DNA from: Bacillota bacterium
Lineage (GTDB): Bacteria; Bacillota; Limnochordia; DTU080
Assembly (NCBI GenBank): GCA_012838035.1
Contig: DUQB01000064.1
Coordinates: 1 to 33,844, forward strand
Reading direction: 5' to 3'
DNA length: 33,844 nucleotides
Positions 30,855-33,844 of this stretch are shown one piece after another; the stretch's first letter is position 1, and the number at the start of each line of letters is the position of its first letter. The notes beneath the pieces were generated by a model. That model saw only the letters and a program-made list of their open reading frames with translations. It was not told the DNA's origin and searched no databases. The translations under genes and the position numbers were made by a program.

Positions 30855-33737
30855 ATGTTGCAGATTCCTGTAATTCATTCCGTCGATGTCGTAGTGTTTG
30901 GTGCACGCAGCGGGGCGGTTGCCGCCGCATTAACCGCCCGTAAAGCAGGGTGTAGCGTGGTAGCTGTTTCCGACCGCACCTACTTCGGAGAAGAGACGGC
31001 GGGGACTTTGCAGATTGTGCCTCCTGGCGGGGCGCAAGATAAACTGGTCTCTGCCGCTTTCGCCCAAGTTGCCGATGGTGGTTGGGTGGCTCCCGGACGT
31101 ATCAAACACACGTTGGAATCAGCCCTATATGATGCGGGCATTCCCTTTTTGTATACATGCCGACCCGTATTCCTTATCCGTGACGAAAGCGACGCGATCG
31201 TCGGCTTGGTTATAGCAGCCCGCACCTCGCTCTATGCCATATTAGGCAAGGTGGTCGTCGATGTCAGTCGCACCGGCTTATTGGCTCGCCTAGCCGGGTT
31301 GAAATTGGAGAAGCGGGTGGACGTAGAGCAACACCGCACCTTGGCGGTGATCGGCGCGCAACCACCTGAAGAGATCATCCACTGGGAAAAAACGCCGCTA
31401 TCGTTTGAAATTCGCAAACGTGAAGGCGTCGAAATACAGAATATGTATCACCTGCATCTGCCGGAAGGCGTGGATCAAGAAACCTTTAAAGCTAAGGCGG
31501 AAGCGGATTTCCGCAGCCAGGTGCAGGTGCTGTACCCGGACATCCAGATTTCGGCGGATACCTGGATGGAGGTACAGCCTGACCGGTTGGCCTCAACAGG
31601 CGCATCATGCGTCGATGATCCTAGAGCTCTGTCGGATGATGTATTCACCGGGGCTGCTCCCGGCTTAATCATGATGAATGAATTGCTTCCGCTCACGGCC
31701 GCCGGCGCACGGCAGCTAAGCACGATGCCCGGCCAGGTTGAGGTGGGGCGCCACATCGGCCTTTTGGCAGCCCGTATGGCCGCCGCTCAACAACAAGCCA
31801 AGGGTCGCTTGAGGTGTACTGCCGACAGCGCCGCAGCTACCGGCGATTTCCGCTTCGCATCGTCGTTTATCAGGCCTAACGCCGATGGTCATATGCTGGA
31901 GATAGACCTCGCAGGGATTCCTCTGTTGGATGAAGTCGACGTTCTCGTCGCCGGCGGCGGTACTGCCGGCGCTCCCGCCGGAATCAGCGCGGCGCAAGCC
32001 GGGGCAAAGACGCTTGTGGTGGAACGACTCCACGGCTTGGGCGGCGTAGGCACTCTTGGTTTGATTGCAGTGTATTACCACGGCAATCGAGTAGGCTTTT
32101 CAACCTATATTGATAAGCGGTTAGCCGAGTATAGCCATTATCCGCCGGAGCACGAGTCGCGTCGCTGGAATCCGGAAGACAAAATGAGCTGGTACAATAA
32201 CGAGTTGGCCAAAGCCGGCGGTACGGTTTGGTTCAACAGCTTCGCTTTCGGCGTACGAATGGACGGATCGCGTATGACCGGCGTGTTGGTATCCACGCCG
32301 TTTGGCGCCGGTTTGGTAAACGCCCGCAGCATCATCGATGCCAGCGGCAATGCCGATCTGGCGGCAGCAGCCGGCGCGCCGTGCCGGGAAATCGGACATA
32401 AGCATGTCGCCGTACAGGGCACAGGCTTGTCACCGCGTCGCTTGGGCCAATACTATGTGAACACCGATCACACCTTCATTGACGAAAATGACGTCGTCGG
32501 CGTGACGCACTCCTTTGCCAATGCGCGGGCCAAATTCCAAAATGACTTTGACGTGGCGCCTATCGTCGGTTCCAGAGAACGGCGACAAATTCGCGGGGAG
32601 ATAGAGCTGTCGCCATTGGATTTTCTAGCGCAGCGCACGTTCGCTGATACCGTGTTTACGGCGAAGAGTAACTTCGATACGCACGGCTTTACCGTACACC
32701 CGGTGTTCTTGGTCTATCCTCCCGATAAAACCTCGTTACTGGCGCATGTACCTTTCCGCTGCATGTTGCCCAAAGGGATAGAAGGCGTACAGGTCACCGG
32801 TTTGGGCATGAGCGCGCACCGCGACGCCATTCCGGTTATACGTATGCAACCTGATGTGCAGAACCAAGGTTATGCCGCAGGCCTAATCGCTGCGGAAGCA
32901 GCCAAAACAGGTAATGACCTACGGGCATTGGATATCCGGCGCATTCAAGAACACCTTGTAGCGGTGGAAATACTGGCACCTGAAGTACTAACGCATAGAG
33001 ACATGCCGCCGGTGAATGCAAAGGATGTGGAAGCAGCGGTAGCACGCGGGTTGATTGATGTCTATACCGTGGCGGTGATCTTTAGTCATCCCGAGATCAG
33101 CATTCCATTATTCTTACAGCAGCTACGCACCACCACCGATCCTGTGAAGCGCGAAGAAGCCGCTCTGGTGCTGGGTATCTGTAGTCAAGCCGAAGCGGCT
33201 CCGGTCTTGGCGGAAATTGTGCGATCTCGCGAATGGGATAAGGGTTGGAATTACACCGGTATGGGCCAGTATGGGATGAGCATGAGTCGGCTCGATGCCC
33301 TCGTAATCGCCTTGGGCAAAACCCGCAGTCCTCTGGGGAAAGACCCGTTGCTGGAAAAAATCGCCGCCTTGGATGAACACAGCTGTTTCTCACATTGTCG
33401 TGCGGTATCGGTAGCTGCCGGTGCCTTAGGCGGCGCCGAGTTAGCCGATGCCTTGTACGAGTTGCTGCAGAAACCGGGAATGCAGGGACATGCTCAGGTG
33501 AAATCGGGTCAAGTGGTAGCTGCGGCTAATGAAGATCCGAACGAGACGGAGGCTCGCAATGCGGCCCTCAAGGAGTTGCTTTTGGGGCGCGGCTTGTATT
33601 TGTGCGGCGACAAACATGGTTTGGGTAAACGCATTCTGGAAACCTACAGTCGAGATTTGAGGGGCCACTTTGCTCGCCATGCGCAAGCCGTACTGCGGCA
33701 CGAGAATCCGGACCAACTGCGCGCTGAAGTAATCTAG
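30855..33737 (+). CDS. Tandem FAD-dependent oxidoreductase with HEAT-like C-terminus
   Basis: A 960-residue protein. Residues about 8-45 form a dinucleotide-binding fold with VDVVVFGARSGAVAAALTARKAG, where the usual GxGxxG is degenerate (GARSGA). A second, canonical one begins near 363 (VDVLVAGGGTAGAPAGISAAQAGA) and belongs to the FAD_oxidored family, with GLGGVGTLGLI following. From about residue 748 the chain has HEAT-like helical repeats (FLQQLRTTTDPVKREEAALVLGI, then AAPVLAEIVR, LVIALGKTRSPLGKDPLLEKIAAL and AVSVAAGALGGAELADALYELL). AGGAG lies five bases before ATG 30855; the frame extends 78 bases upstream without a site. No signal peptide. Substrate unknown. A terminator follows. Confidence 0.85.
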   Translation: MLQIPVIHSVDVVVFGARSGAVAAALTARKAGCSVVAVSDRTYFGEETAGTLQIVPPGGAQDKLVSAAFAQVADGGWVAPGRIKHTLESALYDAGIPFLYTCRPVFLIRDESDAIVGLVIAARTSLYAILGKVVVDVSRTGLLARLAGLKLEKRVDVEQHRTLAVIGAQPPEEIIHWEKTPLSFEIRKREGVEIQNMYHLHLPEGVDQETFKAKAEADFRSQVQVLYPDIQISADTWMEVQPDRLASTGASCVDDPRALSDDVFTGAAPGLIMMNELLPLTAAGARQLSTMPGQVEVGRHIGLLAARMAAAQQQAKGRLRCTADSAAATGDFRFASSFIRPNADGHMLEIDLAGIPLLDEVDVLVAGGGTAGAPAGISAAQAGAKTLVVERLHGLGGVGTLGLIAVYYHGNRVGFSTYIDKRLAEYSHYPPEHESRRWNPEDKMSWYNNELAKAGGTVWFNSFAFGVRMDGSRMTGVLVSTPFGAGLVNARSIIDASGNADLAAAAGAPCREIGHKHVAVQGTGLSPRRLGQYYVNTDHTFIDENDVVGVTHSFANARAKFQNDFDVAPIVGSRERRQIRGEIELSPLDFLAQRTFADTVFTAKSNFDTHGFTVHPVFLVYPPDKTSLLAHVPFRCMLPKGIEGVQVTGLGMSAHRDAIPVIRMQPDVQNQGYAAGLIAAEAAKTGNDLRALDIRRIQEHLVAVEILAPEVLTHRDMPPVNAKDVEAAVARGLIDVYTVAVIFSHPEISIPLFLQQLRTTTDPVKREEAALVLGICSQAEAAPVLAEIVRSREWDKGWNYTGMGQYGMSMSRLDALVIALGKTRSPLGKDPLLEKIAALDEHSCFSHCRAVSVAAGALGGAELADALYELLQKPGMQGHAQVKSGQVVAAANEDPNETEARNAALKELLLGRGLYLCGDKHGLGKRILETYSRDLRGHFARHAQAVLRHENPDQLRAEVI

Positions 33738-33753
33738 AGCAATAGACGACAAA

Positions 33754-33794
33754 GGCCTTAGGACATGGTTATGCCGGCGTCCTAAGGCCGTTTT
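33754..33794 (+). terminator. Intrinsic terminator after the FAD protein
   Basis: GGCCTTAGGAC and GTCCTAAGGCC form an 11-bp perfect stem with a 14-base loop, followed by GTTTT, 17 bases after the stop at 33737. Confidence 0.82.
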
Positions 33795-33844
33795 GCTTGT
33801 TGGGTACGGGAAGCTAGAACATGTTGCGGCGGGCGAGTATCCAC

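Overview
The window reads as a chromosomal segment of a Gram-positive, probably anaerobic member of the Bacillota, possibly a Limnochordia-like lineage. Strong AGGAGG-type ribosome binding sites, a tRNA gene with an encoded CCA end, a TPP riboswitch, FNR-type operator sequences and many secreted carbohydrate-active proteins support this. The taxonomic call is inference (moderate for phylum, low for class). About 26 protein genes, one tRNA, one riboswitch and several hairpin terminators can be supported. No CRISPR array, insertion sequence, phage gene or rRNA was seen.

Layout. (1) 1-7234, minus strand: a polysaccharide-processing block with a secreted heparinase II/III-like lyase (its C-terminus lies off the left edge), a secreted parallel beta-helix protein with a dockerin-like tail, a secreted serpin and a cytosolic sulfatase. 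A BASS-type transporter starts divergently at 7476. (2) 8499-14960: a small Cys-rich protein, then a two-gene minus-strand unit of an alpha-oxoamine synthase very like serine palmitoyltransferase and an SDR reductase, which together could make sphingoid bases. Next come a DinB-family protein, two unknown membrane proteins, a secreted protein ending in a clear terminator, and a sugar-phosphate isomerase-like TIM barrel. (3) 15121-16463: two tandem paralogous secreted beta-sandwich proteins whose fold module also forms the N-terminus of the lyase at the left edge.

(4) 16743-25005, minus strand, is the most interesting region. A good sigma-A promoter and a TPP riboswitch lead into an eight-gene operon. 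It encodes a divergent ThiD-like kinase, a complete Nik/Opp/Dpp-type ABC importer (binding protein, two permeases, two ATPases), an NMT1/THI5-family protein that has no signal peptide, and an APH-fold kinase. The riboswitch makes a role in uptake and salvage of thiamine or a precursor very likely, although this importer class usually carries peptides or nickel. The leader shows two mutually exclusive pairings that would let TPP control both a terminator-like hairpin and the ribosome binding site of the first gene.

(5) 25092-28125: tRNA-Arg(TCG) with its terminator, then a small RIC/hemerythrin-like protein, a P1B-type metal ATPase with an unusual CPG transmembrane motif, and a separate HMA metallochaperone. 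An FNR-like palindrome precedes the first gene and a perfect one precedes the chaperone, suggesting anaerobic or nitrosative control of a metal-handling unit. (6) 28147-33795: a DUF4886/SGNH-like hydrolase, a divergent O-antigen-ligase-like membrane protein, and a large protein with two tandem FAD-type domains and C-terminal HEAT-like repeats, closed by a strong hairpin.

Several starts were moved from the longest possible reading frame to the codon with a proper ribosome binding site; these choices are given entry by entry. All homology statements come from reading the sequence by eye and were not tested by database search.
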